In this document: piece after piece, positions 24,396 to 33,001 of the stretch
Layout of the letters: each line of letters starts with the position of its first letter
Numbering within the stretch: position 1 is the first letter of the stretch
DNA from: Treponema sp.
GTDB lineage: Bacteria > Spirochaetota > Spirochaetia > Treponematales > Treponemataceae
NCBI GenBank assembly: GCA_016297405.1
Contig: JAEDGP010000004.1
Span: 1-56,264 of the forward strand
Reading direction: 5' to 3'
DNA length: 56,264 nt
Made by a program: the position numbers and the translations under genes
Notes under the pieces: generated by a model
The model's input: the letters and a program-made list of their open reading frames with translations, nothing else
What the model was told of the DNA's origin: nothing
Database searches by the model: none

Positions 24396-25292
24396 ATGAA
24401 AAGAATCGATATGGGCTTTGTGGTTCTTCATTATCAGGCTTTCGATATGACAGTTGAATGCATCAAGAAAATTGAAAGAACCTTCAGTAAATGTGAATAT
24501 TTCATTACTGTCGTAGACAACAAGTCTCCCAATGGTTCCGGCACTATGCTTGAGTCCATGTTCATAGATAATGAAAAAGTCAAGGTTATATGCTCTAAAG
24601 AAAACCTGGGTTTTGCAAAGGGAAATAATCTTGGGTACAAATACCTTCGTGAAAATTTCCAGTGTACTTTCATAGTTGTAATGAATAATGATGTCTTGAT
24701 AGAACAGGAAAATTTCTATGATATACTCAATGGAAAATATATGGAAAAACCATTTCTTGTTGCAGGTCCAGATATTTTTGCCCCAAAGATGAACACCCAT
24801 CAAAATCCTATCAGAAAAGCAGCATATTCCAGGGAAGAAATACTGAAGTCAATTTCGATACTTGAGCGTCAATTAAAAATCTACCCCTTGGTTTGGTGCA
24901 AATCAAGACTTGGTCCCATAAAGAGAAAAGTGATGGGTATGCTCCTTGGGAAAAACAGTTTTGAAAAACCATGGCAATTGGAAAATCTTTCCGGCTGTAT
25001 GCTTCACGGAGCATGTTTTATATTTTCCAATGAATTTATCAAGGTTGAAGAAAATGCCTTTAATCCGTGCAGCTTCATGTTTTGTGAAGAAATAATATTA
25101 AGTTATTATTTGTGTCAAAAATACGGGATTGACTCCATTGAATATATTCCACAACTGAAGGTTACCCATCTTGAGGATGTAAGCACTGATACAATTTTCA
25201 GGTCATCCTATGGAAAAGATTATTGGAAGGATAGGGAGAGTTTCAATTCTCTTAGGAATTTTGCAGTGGAAAACGGCTGGCTTTGCAATTAG
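24396..25292 (+). CDS. GT2 glycosyltransferase, rhamnosyltransferase-like
   Basis: This 298-residue cytoplasmic GT-A enzyme has MGFVVLHYQAFDMTVECI, FITVVDNKSPNGSG, the family motif SKENLGFAKGNNLGYKY and the metal-binding region VVMNNDVLIEQ. A later block with ENLSGCMLHGACFIFS and FCEEIILSYYL carries the acceptor-side acidic residues. This is the WbbL/RfbN-type GT2 subfamily that adds rhamnose or similar sugars to lipid-linked glycans. It stands alone with its own promoter rather than in an operon. No Shine-Dalgarno site precedes ATG 24396; an internal Met at codon 6 (24411) is an alternative start. Confidence 0.83.
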   Translation: MKRIDMGFVVLHYQAFDMTVECIKKIERTFSKCEYFITVVDNKSPNGSGTMLESMFIDNEKVKVICSKENLGFAKGNNLGYKYLRENFQCTFIVVMNNDVLIEQENFYDILNGKYMEKPFLVAGPDIFAPKMNTHQNPIRKAAYSREEILKSISILERQLKIYPLVWCKSRLGPIKRKVMGMLLGKNSFEKPWQLENLSGCMLHGACFIFSNEFIKVEENAFNPCSFMFCEEIILSYYLCQKYGIDSIEYIPQLKVTHLEDVSTDTIFRSSYGKDYWKDRESFNSLRNFAVENGWLCN

Positions 25293-25402
25293 GCATGAAA
25301 AATCTATGTAATGCTTTAATGTTTTCGAGCCATAGTTATCAGGGGCATTTTTCTTCATGTCCTTTGTTTAGAACATTGCTTACATAGACTTATTGTTCAT
25401 AC

Positions 25403-25411
25403 TGTGCTAAT
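25403..25411 (+). promoter_or_regulatory. Weak extended -10 upstream of the 25420 start
   Basis: TGTGCTAAT has the extended TGn element and a 4-of-6 hexamer (GCTAAT), with ATG 25420 after 8 bases. No ribosome site or clear -35 is visible in the 127-base gap 25293-25419. Confidence 0.35.
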
Positions 25412-25419
25412 CTTTCCTT

Positions 25420-26079
25420 ATGATTAGAAAAATTCTTAAGAAAATAAAATCTATTGTAAAATTGCTGTTCTCTTCAAATTTAAGCGAAACCATCCGCTTG
25501 AGGAAATTCTATCCAAAAGGTGAAGTGTTTCCCGGTGGAAGTTTTTATGCAGAAGAAAAAGGCTGCATGGAGGGAAAATCTACATTCAGGTTTAATGCAT
25601 CGCACTACATGGGCCACTGCAAAAACTACGTCAGAAATGGAGTTTTCAGAATTTTTAAAGGTGGAAGAGTTGTGCTTGGAAATGATGAAAAAGGTGCCGT
25701 TACTTTTTTTCAGGGATGCAAAGTAGATGTATTTCCGAAAGGAACTCTTGAAATTGGTGAATTCACTTTTATAAATGACAGCTGCAGAATCGGTGCAAAA
25801 TGCAGTGTAAAAATAGGAAAGAATTGTCTTATTGGTGACAATGTGTCGATTCATGATTTCGATGGTCACAAACTGAATGGAGTTGAAGGCATAAAACCGG
25901 TTCTTATTGGTGACAATGTTTGGATTGGGGAAAATGTTACGATTCTTAAAGGTGTAACCATTGGCAGAGGTACTGTTATAGGTGCGGGAAGCCTTGTCTG
26001 CAAGGATATTCCAGAAGGGGCACTTGCCGTTGGCGTTCCTGCCAAGGTTGTTAAGAAAAATATTTCTTGGGAACCCTAA
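25420..26079 (+). CDS. Hexapeptide-repeat O-acetyltransferase (WbbJ-like)
   Basis: This 219-residue protein has an N-terminal region of unknown fold followed by a left-handed beta-helix of hexapeptide repeats from about residue 110. Repeats such as IGKNCLIGDNVSI and IGENVTILKGVTIGRG are clear, with the catalytic-type His in VSIHDFDGH and the C-terminal closure GVPAKVVKK. These cytoplasmic trimeric enzymes transfer acetyl from acetyl-CoA to a sugar hydroxyl or amino group. It lies between two singly placed GT2 genes on the plus strand and most likely modifies a sugar residue of the same glycan. The start has no Shine-Dalgarno site. Confidence 0.86.
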   Translation: MIRKILKKIKSIVKLLFSSNLSETIRLRKFYPKGEVFPGGSFYAEEKGCMEGKSTFRFNASHYMGHCKNYVRNGVFRIFKGGRVVLGNDEKGAVTFFQGCKVDVFPKGTLEIGEFTFINDSCRIGAKCSVKIGKNCLIGDNVSIHDFDGHKLNGVEGIKPVLIGDNVWIGENVTILKGVTIGRGTVIGAGSLVCKDIPEGALAVGVPAKVVKKNISWEP

Positions 26080-26154
26080 TCTTTTTGTATATTGCCCATA
26101 GTTATCGCGATTTTTTGAATTGCATCTGAAAATTGTTGTAAGATTGAATAGATT

Positions 26155-27078
26155 ATGAAGATTGCTGCAGTTGTAGTTTGGTTTAATCCAGATAAAATTA
26201 ATGGGGATACTTCTCCAATTGATAATATAAAGACTTATTTAAGTCATGTAGGAAAAATTTACATTGTTGACAATAGTTCCTGCGATAACAGCAGTTTTGC
26301 CTCCAGTGTTGAAAATTCTGTATATATTTCCAACAAAAATGAAAATGGAATAGCCGGAGCATTAAATAAAGGCTGCATGGCTGCGAAAAAAGACGGCTTT
26401 GACTGGGTTTTGACAATGGATCAGGATTCAAGATTTGATGAAGAACAGCTTCTTGAATATCTGAAGATTTCAGAGGAATATTCAGCCGATGATTTGTGTG
26501 TTTCCTTTTCACTAAGGCATCACAAGGATAATCGCATTATTTCTTTCACAGACCAGATTAGATTCAAGATATTGAGTCCAATAAAGAGAAAGCTTTTGCA
26601 TATTACAGATCTTCCTCCTGCCGGGTCTGATGCTCCTATAGATACAAATGTAAAGTATTGCACTTGGGAAATCATTACTTCTGCAAATCTTGTAAAGCTT
26701 GAAGCCTGGGAAAAGGTTGGGGGATATGATGAATCCCTGTTTATTGATCTTGTTGATGTTGACTTTACATACAAACTGAATCTTGCTGGATACAAGATAT
26801 TGAAATTTCCTTGGCTTTATTTTCATCATAATCTTGGTGAACCTAAGCAGACTTTCTTTTCAAAAAAAACTCCAATGGAATCTGATTTCAGAATGAGGTA
26901 TATTTTCAGAAATCTCATGATATTGAAAGACAGGTATCCTGAACTTGGCTGCATAGACCATTACATGAAGAAATATATAAAGGAATACTGCATTCTGAAC
27001 CCTAAATTCCCAAAGTACATAGGAATTTTTCTTAAAGCTAAGAAAGAATTCCTGGAACTGAAAAAAAAGGGAATGTAG
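26155..27078 (+). CDS. GT2 rhamnosyltransferase-like glycosyltransferase
   Basis: This 307-residue enzyme shows IAAVVVWFNPDKINGD, IYIVDNSSCDNSSF, NKNENGIAGALNKGC and the metal site WVLTMDQDSRFD, which characterise the RfbF/RhlC-like rhamnosyltransferase group of GT2. The segment GYDESLFIDLVDVDFTYKL carries the catalytic-side acidic residues. It is a clear relative of the oppositely oriented 27158-28060 protein, with which it is convergent. A 75-base gap precedes it; no ribosome site is visible and the best -10 candidate (TAAGAT, 26139-26144) is weak. The acceptor is unknown. Confidence 0.85.
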   Translation: MKIAAVVVWFNPDKINGDTSPIDNIKTYLSHVGKIYIVDNSSCDNSSFASSVENSVYISNKNENGIAGALNKGCMAAKKDGFDWVLTMDQDSRFDEEQLLEYLKISEEYSADDLCVSFSLRHHKDNRIISFTDQIRFKILSPIKRKLLHITDLPPAGSDAPIDTNVKYCTWEIITSANLVKLEAWEKVGGYDESLFIDLVDVDFTYKLNLAGYKILKFPWLYFHHNLGEPKQTFFSKKTPMESDFRMRYIFRNLMILKDRYPELGCIDHYMKKYIKEYCILNPKFPKYIGIFLKAKKEFLELKKKGM

Positions 27079-27157
27079 CTGATATGTGTGGATGTATAGA
27101 ACATTGTGTTATTTAATACAAGGTGTAACTATAACTTCCATTTAATTTCAACTTCTG

Positions 27158-28060
27158 TTATCTTCTGTCTTCCTCTCTGATGATTTTCTTTGCGTCTCTG
27201 ATAGCCTTGAGAATATTGATGATGTTTTTTACAGCATGTATGTTAAAAAACACTGAATCAAAGGTGAATCTCTTAAGATCTGATATTGTATAGGCTGTGT
27301 ATTCAGGGTAGCGGTGATTTACAATTATCATGTTCCTGAAGATATAGTAAATTCTTATTCCGTGGTGGGTGAGTGCCCTGGGAAAGAATGTCCGCTTTTT
27401 GTCTCCAAGATGGTGGTTTAGAAAAACTTTGTTATTTCTTCTGATTTTGTATCCGTGTTTTAAAAGCCTAAAGCAATAGTCGTGATCTACTTCATCAATA
27501 AAAAGCTTTTCGTCAAACCTTCCGATTTTATTCCATGTATCAAGGCTGATAATGTTTCCGCTGCACATGACATAATTAGGGAACTCCACTTCTGCTCGTT
27601 GTATGTCGCGGTTTTTGTAGTGCCGGCCAAGCACTTTTCTTTTCAATAGTGCAAGAACATTGAGTACTACAGGATCATTCATGTTTGGCCCAAAGGACTT
27701 TATGGATGGATCGGATTCGATTATTTTTTCTGAGTCAGAAATGTATTTTTCAAGCTGTTCAATATTCCAATATGAGTCCTGATCCATTGTAAGTGCAGTA
27801 TCAAAGCCGTCTTCAATGGCCTTGCAACATCCGCGGTTCAGTGCTGCTGCAATGCCTATATTTTTGTAAAGTGGTACATAGATAATTCTGTCAGAAAACT
27901 CGGAAGAAATGAGGTTTTCATTCGATGAAAAGGAATTATCAATGACGTAGGCTCTTTCAATTCGAGGGCATGCAAGAACTGATTTTAAATTGCCGGCTGC
28001 TGATAGATTGTCTTCAATATTCTGTGGATTATACCACACTGTAACTGCACATAACTTCAT
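27158..28060 (-). CDS. GT2 rhamnosyltransferase-like glycosyltransferase
   Basis: This protein of about 300 residues, with AVTVWYNPQNIEDN, YVIDNSFSSNENL, KNIGIAAALNRGC and TALTMDQDSYW, then GRFDEKLFIDEVDHDYCFRL, has the same domain plan as the 26155-27078 protein. The two likely arose by duplication and add different or successive residues. The frame extends 20 codons upstream into the MBOAT gene, but ATG 28060, two bases after that gene's TAG, is the natural start. It is the last gene of a minus-strand trio with the MBOAT and SGNH genes, which links this residue to O-acylation. Confidence 0.85.
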   Translation of the reverse strand: MKLCAVTVWYNPQNIEDNLSAAGNLKSVLACPRIERAYVIDNSFSSNENLISSEFSDRIIYVPLYKNIGIAAALNRGCCKAIEDGFDTALTMDQDSYWNIEQLEKYISDSEKIIESDPSIKSFGPNMNDPVVLNVLALLKRKVLGRHYKNRDIQRAEVEFPNYVMCSGNIISLDTWNKIGRFDEKLFIDEVDHDYCFRLLKHGYKIRRNNKVFLNHHLGDKKRTFFPRALTHHGIRIYYIFRNMIIVNHRYPEYTAYTISDLKRFTFDSVFFNIHAVKNIINILKAIRDAKKIIREEDRR

Positions 28061-28061
28061 A

Positions 28062-29597
28062 CTAGAACTGGAAATAGATAAACTGAGTTTCCCCATGGGA
28101 AGTAAAATATGAATATACAATTATAATCATAACTGCATAATAACAAAGCCATCTGATGACAATATTCTTTCTTCTTATTATGGCAAGACCGCTTTCTTTT
28201 CTTGTATAAAGTCCTACCATGAAAAGAATAAATACGTAGAAAAAGGAGATTATAAGCTCAGTCATGGCATGACCCGATAGCCCATGTTCCAGTAAAAGTA
28301 GTGCCCTTAAAGATTCCTTGAGTCCATATTCAGGTATGCACGATAAAAAAGCTTTAAGTTCAGTAAATAAGTTGCCTATTTTGCTGAAGATAAGGGGAAT
28401 GTCATGAATATTGTTTGCCCTGAAGAAAATCCAGGCAAAGCAAACGAGAATATAAGTAAAACCAATGCGGAATAAAAGCAGGCCTGTTCTACACTGGCCG
28501 TCAGAAGAGATTAAACCGATTCTTGCAAGTAACCTGTTTCTTGCTTTTATGGTGGAAAGACCTATAATCTGATATAGACCGTGAATAACTCCCCATAGGA
28601 TAAAAGTAAAGTTGGCACCATGCCATAATCCACTTACAAGGAATGTAATGAATAGATTGATGTAACGCCTTGCAACACCTTTCCTGTTGCCACCAAGAGG
28701 TATATAAAGATAATCCCTGAACCAAAGTGAAAGACTTATATGCCAGTTACGCCAGAAGTCAACTATTGAAACTGAAAAGTAAGGCTTATTAAAGTTTTTC
28801 ATAAGTGAAAATCCAAGAATTTTGGAAACACCAATGGCTATGTCAGAATAACCAGAAAAGTCACAGAAAATCTGGATTGAAAAATAGAAGGTTGCCAACA
28901 GAACCGATGCACCTGTAGCTCCTGGAAGATTGTTGTATATGCCGTTAACGTAAAGTGCAAGATAGTCTGATATAACAATTTTCTTGAACAGCCCCCATGC
29001 AGAAAGCTTTAGGCCGTCAGTCACTCTGGCATAATCAAATTTGTAGTCAGATTTGAACTGAGGAAGAAGGTTCGTTGATCTTTCTATAGGACCTGCAACC
29101 AGCTGAGGAAAGAACGTTACAAAAAGGGTATAGGTCAAAAGATTTCTTTCTGCCTTTAAAGTGCCTCGGTATACATCCATGGAGTAGCCCAATGCCTGGA
29201 ATGTATAGAAGGATATTCCTACAGGCAGAAGTATGTTGAATTCTGGAACGATTTTATTCGTGCCAAAAAGTGAACCTATGCTGTTTATGGTTCCGCCTAT
29301 GAAATTGCTGTACTTGAAGAAAACAAGGATCAGCAGGTTTATGAACAACGAAGCAAAAAGAATGAACTTTTTTACAGGCGGTTTCTTTTCCATTAGTATT
29401 CCGCTTGAGTAGGTAACAAAAACCGAAAGAAGGATTAGGCAAAGGTATTTTGCATTCCAGCAGGCATAGAAATAAAGGCTTGAAGCAAGGAGAAGGAGCT
29501 GCGAAATGAAATTTTTTCTGAGAAAGTAAGTGTTTGCAAAATATAATGATGAAACAATCAGAAAAAAAACAAGGAATTCAATTGAATTAAAGAGCAT
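28062..29597 (-). CDS. MBOAT-family membrane O-acyltransferase (AlgI-like)
   Basis: This 511-residue polytopic protein matches the AlgI/PatA type: NILLPVGISFYTFQALGYSMDVYRG, FPQLVAGPIERSTNLLPQF (quoted in parts), FCDFSGYSDIAIG, SIVDFWRNWHISLSLWFRDY and the conserved histidines of LVSGLWHGANFTFILWG and VIHGLYQ. Such enzymes pass acyl groups from the cytoplasm across the membrane to a periplasmic acceptor protein. The SGNH-type gene 3 bases upstream is its probable partner. GGAG stands 8 bases before ATG. A second MBOAT lies at 33001-34428, so two acylation modules exist. Confidence 0.9.
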   Translation of the reverse strand: MLFNSIEFLVFFLIVSSLYFANTYFLRKNFISQLLLLASSLYFYACWNAKYLCLILLSVFVTYSSGILMEKKPPVKKFILFASLFINLLILVFFKYSNFIGGTINSIGSLFGTNKIVPEFNILLPVGISFYTFQALGYSMDVYRGTLKAERNLLTYTLFVTFFPQLVAGPIERSTNLLPQFKSDYKFDYARVTDGLKLSAWGLFKKIVISDYLALYVNGIYNNLPGATGASVLLATFYFSIQIFCDFSGYSDIAIGVSKILGFSLMKNFNKPYFSVSIVDFWRNWHISLSLWFRDYLYIPLGGNRKGVARRYINLFITFLVSGLWHGANFTFILWGVIHGLYQIIGLSTIKARNRLLARIGLISSDGQCRTGLLLFRIGFTYILVCFAWIFFRANNIHDIPLIFSKIGNLFTELKAFLSCIPEYGLKESLRALLLLEHGLSGHAMTELIISFFYVFILFMVGLYTRKESGLAIIRRKNIVIRWLCYYAVMIIIVYSYFTSHGETQFIYFQF

Positions 29598-29600
29598 CTG

Positions 29601-30608
29601 TTATTCTCCATACTTCTCTTTGATTTTATCTGTGATGAATCTTGTGTATTTTCTTGAACCGGAAGAATTCATGTGACCGGAATCATAGAAGTCAATGTCA
29701 TCATCAAATTCATCGGCTATATCAAAACCATTGATGAAAAGGCCTCCCTCAGATTCAATGATGGCACGGCAATTTTCTGAATGCTTATCTATAATCTGTG
29801 GAGCAAATGCATAGAAAGACTTGATGCAAGGACTTTGTATAAAGACAAATCTTATTCCTTTGTTTTTCATGTATCTTGCAATATCCCGCAATATTTTATA
29901 GCTGTTTTCATCAGCTGTATTGCCAGAAATGTTTTCCGTTTCTTCATAAGAAGTAGGAGAATCGAGGATAATCTCTTTTGCACCATTTTTTTCGGAAACC
30001 TTCTTAGGTATTTTCTTTGAATCCAGATTAAGGGAAATTCCACCGTAGCTGTCAGTATGAATGTCAAATGGGGTACCGGTGTTTGTAGCAAGTTCCTTTT
30101 CGTAAATTTCATTTATTGAAAAAGCATTGTCCTTTGTAGAAAAGGTAAAGGCCAAAGGTAAAAAATGGGGATTTCTCAGGTATGAATAAAGCCTTAAATC
30201 AGAGGGAATGTTGATTCCGTTTGATTTTACCCTGAAGTCTACAAGTCCACTGGAAATGAGCACAGTTTTTGGCTTTGAAAGAGGAATCGCAAGTTTTGCC
30301 ATTTTATAGATATCCTCAAGGCACATTCCATGCACCCCAAGGTTCAGGTAGGAACTGCTAAGTTCATTGCAAATGGTTTTACTGTCAAGATTGACCAAAG
30401 TCAGACTTGAACCTATTGCCAGAACTTCCTTTTTCTTTTTGCTATGGGCATAATCAAAGATTTTGTAATTAAGAAGCGTGTAGTTTGTAAAAGGAATTAT
30501 CTTGCCTTTGAAAGCAATGTTAAAACATGAATCAACGGCAAGGAAAAAAAATATTACGAAAAATAACTTTATTAAAAATCTTGAGAAATCTTTTTTTTGT
30601 AAATTCAT
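29601..30608 (-). CDS. Membrane-anchored SGNH-type acyltransferase/esterase
   Basis: This 335-residue protein has one N-terminal membrane anchor (residues about 10-32) and an extracytoplasmic SGNH-like domain: EVLAIGSSLTLVN carries the nucleophile-type Ser, VLISSGLVDFR corresponds to a later block, and FYDSGHMNSSGSRKYT carries the C-terminal Asp-x-x-His dyad. Such proteins (DltD, AlgJ/AlgX or PatB-like) accept acyl groups from a partner MBOAT and place them on glycans. The MBOAT gene follows after 3 bases. Upstream is a 197-base divergent region with a TATAAT 10 bases before the start, so the 5' leader is very short. Confidence 0.75.
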   Translation of the reverse strand: MNLQKKDFSRFLIKLFFVIFFFLAVDSCFNIAFKGKIIPFTNYTLLNYKIFDYAHSKKKKEVLAIGSSLTLVNLDSKTICNELSSSYLNLGVHGMCLEDIYKMAKLAIPLSKPKTVLISSGLVDFRVKSNGINIPSDLRLYSYLRNPHFLPLAFTFSTKDNAFSINEIYEKELATNTGTPFDIHTDSYGGISLNLDSKKIPKKVSEKNGAKEIILDSPTSYEETENISGNTADENSYKILRDIARYMKNKGIRFVFIQSPCIKSFYAFAPQIIDKHSENCRAIIESEGGLFINGFDIADEFDDDIDFYDSGHMNSSGSRKYTRFITDKIKEKYGE

Positions 30609-30618
30609 TTATGACCCG

Positions 30619-30624
30619 ATTATA
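30619..30624 (-). promoter_or_regulatory. -10 hexamer for the leftward SGNH/MBOAT/GT2 unit
   Basis: TATAAT on the minus strand lies 10 bases before ATG 30608. The -35 is poor. The message would have a leader of only a few bases. Confidence 0.45.
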
Positions 30625-30752
30625 ATATAAGTTTAATTAAGTGAACAAAAAAAAGCAAGGGAATGAAAGGATTGCTTTAAATGCAGGTGTGTTAACTCAA
30701 TGCATGGATTTGAATATCATGGTATGTTGTATGAAATCGGATATTTTGATAA

Positions 30753-30761
30753 TGTTATAAT
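30753..30761 (+). promoter_or_regulatory. Extended -10 promoter for the rightward GT2/AlgX/MBOAT unit
   Basis: TGTTATAAT is a perfect extended -10. Transcription would begin near 30768, giving a leader of about 38 bases that contains GGAGGG at 30795-30800, 5 bases before ATG 30806. Confidence 0.65.
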
Positions 30762-30805
30762 GATAGAAAGTTAACTCGTTTCATTTTTATCATGGAGGGA
30801 ATTGC

Positions 30806-31867
30806 ATGGTAGCTGTTGTTATGTGCACCTACAATGGAGAGAAGTTTGTTGGGGAGCAGATAGAATCGTTAATCAATCAAACAAAAGTGCCTGATTGCAT
30901 ATTTATTTCTGATGATAAGTCCACTGATTCAACTGTTGAGATACTGAACAGATATGCTGAAAAATACCCTGATCTTATTAAGGTAAATGTCAACGAAAAA
31001 AACCTAGGATATAGAAAGAATTTTGAAAGTGTATTTACCAGAGCAAAGGACTATGACATCATTTTCTTCTGTGACCAGGATGACGTATGGAAAAGCCATA
31101 AACTGGAATTCATATGCAATGAGATGGATAAAAATGGATATGATCTGTTTTTCTCTAACGCAGAGGCAGTTGATGCCAATTTGAATCATATTGGAACTGC
31201 ATTTGATGAATTTTTCCCAGAAAAAAAGAAGAATTTGTTTAAAAAGGCTCCTGTAAAGTGTCTTGGTTTTGGAAGTACGGTTACAGGATGCACTATGGCA
31301 GTTAGAAATACCATGTTCAATTACTGTGTACCGTTTGTGGATGATTATGTTCATGACGAGTGGATTAGTGCCATTGTATCCTGCATTGGAAAAGTCGGTT
31401 ATACAGATGAATGTCTTGTTCTATACAGGCAGCATGAGAACAATGTCATCGGAATGAACAGAAAGAAGGATTTGGATGAAGTTGTAAAAGAGGCTCCGAA
31501 AGTCGATAAACCTGAAGGAAAAGCTGAAAAGAAGAGCCTTAGGAAAAAGTTGCTTTATGTAGGCAGCAAGGAGTCTTACGAAAGGGAACTTGAATACCTT
31601 GATTTCATGGAGGGGCGTGTTAGATTCATTAATTACGTCGATCGATACAATGCCTTGGCTGAAAGAATAGCATCTATAGCTCCAAAAGCAGTTTCTAAAA
31701 TTCCACATAAAGTAAACGGTTTGAAATTCCTTGAATCAATAAGGGAAAGTTTTGGAAGGAATTTGTTCTACAAAATCTGGTTTTTTATGTCGAATATTGT
31801 TCGTTATGTAAAGTTGAATATTCCCTTAAAGCATGCGTTCAGGTGTATTTTTATCTGCAAACATTAA
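30806..31867 (+). CDS. GT2 glycosyltransferase
   Basis: This 353-residue GT-A enzyme starts MVAVVMCTYNGEKFVGEQ, followed by CIFISDDKSTDST, NEKNLGYRKNFESVF and the metal motif FFCDQDDVW, typical of the rhamnosyl/galactosyltransferase group in O-antigen and capsule loci. The central HDEWIS block and the arginine-rich YRQHENNVIG region follow the same subfamily. Residues 230-300 are highly charged. A strong GGAGGG precedes the start. It leads an operon with an AlgX-like protein and an MBOAT, suggesting that the sugar it adds is the one later O-acylated. It is related to the 47109-48047 protein. Confidence 0.86.
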   Translation: MVAVVMCTYNGEKFVGEQIESLINQTKVPDCIFISDDKSTDSTVEILNRYAEKYPDLIKVNVNEKNLGYRKNFESVFTRAKDYDIIFFCDQDDVWKSHKLEFICNEMDKNGYDLFFSNAEAVDANLNHIGTAFDEFFPEKKKNLFKKAPVKCLGFGSTVTGCTMAVRNTMFNYCVPFVDDYVHDEWISAIVSCIGKVGYTDECLVLYRQHENNVIGMNRKKDLDEVVKEAPKVDKPEGKAEKKSLRKKLLYVGSKESYERELEYLDFMEGRVRFINYVDRYNALAERIASIAPKAVSKIPHKVNGLKFLESIRESFGRNLFYKIWFFMSNIVRYVKLNIPLKHAFRCIFICKH

Positions 31868-31879
31868 TTATGGATTTGT

Positions 31880-33001
31880 ATGGAGTCAGAAAAAACAATT
31901 CGTATTAGAAAAATTATCTCTATAACTCTTGTTGCAGTGTTTTGCGCCTTGGTATTTATTCCTAATTTGAATATCAATTATAAGGATACCAAGTCTGAAA
32001 AAGAAAATAGAAGCCTTGCTTCCTTTCCTAAGAAAAACAGTCCCTATTTTACAAGAGAATTTGAACAATGGTACAACGACAGGTTTTTTGGCAGACGTTT
32101 GTATATTTCAATCATGGAATTTTTCAGACTGAAACCGAACCAGAAAGTAATTGTTGGAAAGGATGACTGGCTATTTCTCAATGGGGATGAAAAATTTGTT
32201 GAAGACTATATAAACGGGAAAAAATTTTCTGACGTAGAATTGAAAAACATCTCAAGCTATATATGCAGTTTGTCTGACTGGTGCAAGTCAAATGGGAAAC
32301 AATTTCTTTTTGTGATTGCCCCGGACAAAATGCGCGTTTATGGAGAATTCTATGCTGATTATGTAGGAAAAATTAATCCTGATTCCCAGTCTAAAACAAT
32401 GCAGCTGATTGATTATTTCAATAAACATACGGATGTGAGACCGGTCTATTTGATTGACGATTTGCTTGATAAAAAGAAAAGCAGCAGTGAGCTGTTGTAT
32501 TACAAAAACGATACTCATTGGAATGATTACGGGGCTTACGAAGGCTACAAGAGAATAAATAGGGAATTGGGTACACATTCATCTTATGTCATAAAAGTTG
32601 ATAGCTGGACACGTGGAAAAAATAAAAAGGGAGATCTTAATAATCTGTATCCGGAGGGAACTTCTGAGGACAGCAATTCAGATTATCTTTTTGCAAACTA
32701 TGATTATACTTTTACTTCAGAACACAATAATCCAAAAGAACCCTTGGCCTATGATTCTAAATGTGCATCAGGAGAAAAATCCCTTGTTGTTTTCCGCGAT
32801 TCTTTTTTTAATGCAATGCATCCATATTTTTCCCAGCAGTTTGCATCTGTAAAGGACTATTGGAAGAAGGAAGTTGCTCCAGAGGATTTGGAATATATAA
32901 AAAACAATGGGGATTTGGTTATTTACGAATCTGTAGAAAGATTTTTGTTTCTTCTTGCCCACATAAAATTCCCTGATGGAACTGAAATGGAGGCTGAATA
33001 A
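31880..33001 (+). CDS. AlgX/AlgJ-like (DHHW/SGNH) O-acyltransferase partner
   Basis: This 373-residue protein has an N-terminal membrane anchor (residues about 12-30) and an extracytoplasmic AlgX-type domain. ENRSLASFP, YNDRFFGRRLYI and GKDDWLFLNGDE form the family's N-terminal pattern. FLFVIAPDKMRVY, KNDTHWNDYGAYEGY (catalytic-type Asp and His) and VVFRDSFFNAM (Ser nucleophile region) complete the SGNH-like fold. AlgX and AlgJ proteins transfer acetyl groups to polysaccharide outside the membrane. The TAA overlaps the ATG of the following MBOAT gene (TAATG), a tight coupling that supports a working pair. Confidence 0.84.
   Translation: MESEKTIRIRKIISITLVAVFCALVFIPNLNINYKDTKSEKENRSLASFPKKNSPYFTREFEQWYNDRFFGRRLYISIMEFFRLKPNQKVIVGKDDWLFLNGDEKFVEDYINGKKFSDVELKNISSYICSLSDWCKSNGKQFLFVIAPDKMRVYGEFYADYVGKINPDSQSKTMQLIDYFNKHTDVRPVYLIDDLLDKKKSSSELLYYKNDTHWNDYGAYEGYKRINRELGTHSSYVIKVDSWTRGKNKKGDLNNLYPEGTSEDSNSDYLFANYDYTFTSEHNNPKEPLAYDSKCASGEKSLVVFRDSFFNAMHPYFSQQFASVKDYWKKEVAPEDLEYIKNNGDLVIYESVERFLFLLAHIKFPDGTEMEAE

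Larger units (their letters stand above)
30609..30805. promoter_or_regulatory. Divergent intergenic region with two GTTAACTC copies
   Basis: This 197-base region drives the SGNH/MBOAT/GT2 trio leftwards and the GT2/AlgX/MBOAT trio rightwards. GTTAACTC occurs directly repeated at 30691-30698 and 30770-30777; the second copy lies at the expected start of rightward transcription, as an operator might. I see no open reading frame of useful length. Confidence 0.4.

Noticed and set aside
24348..24803. Long open frame on the minus strand opposite the 24396 GT2 gene
   Set aside because: It has no recognisable domain and mirrors a clear GT2 coding sequence on the other strand; it is an antisense shadow.
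25330..26106. CCATAGTTATC repeated at 25330-25340 and 26096-26106
   Set aside because: It is an 11-base match at different distances (80 and 49 bases) from the following genes; chance is a sufficient explanation.
27079..27157. Terminator between the convergent GT2 genes
   Set aside because: I could not find a stable stem followed by a T run in this 79-base gap; the same holds for 45530-45582.
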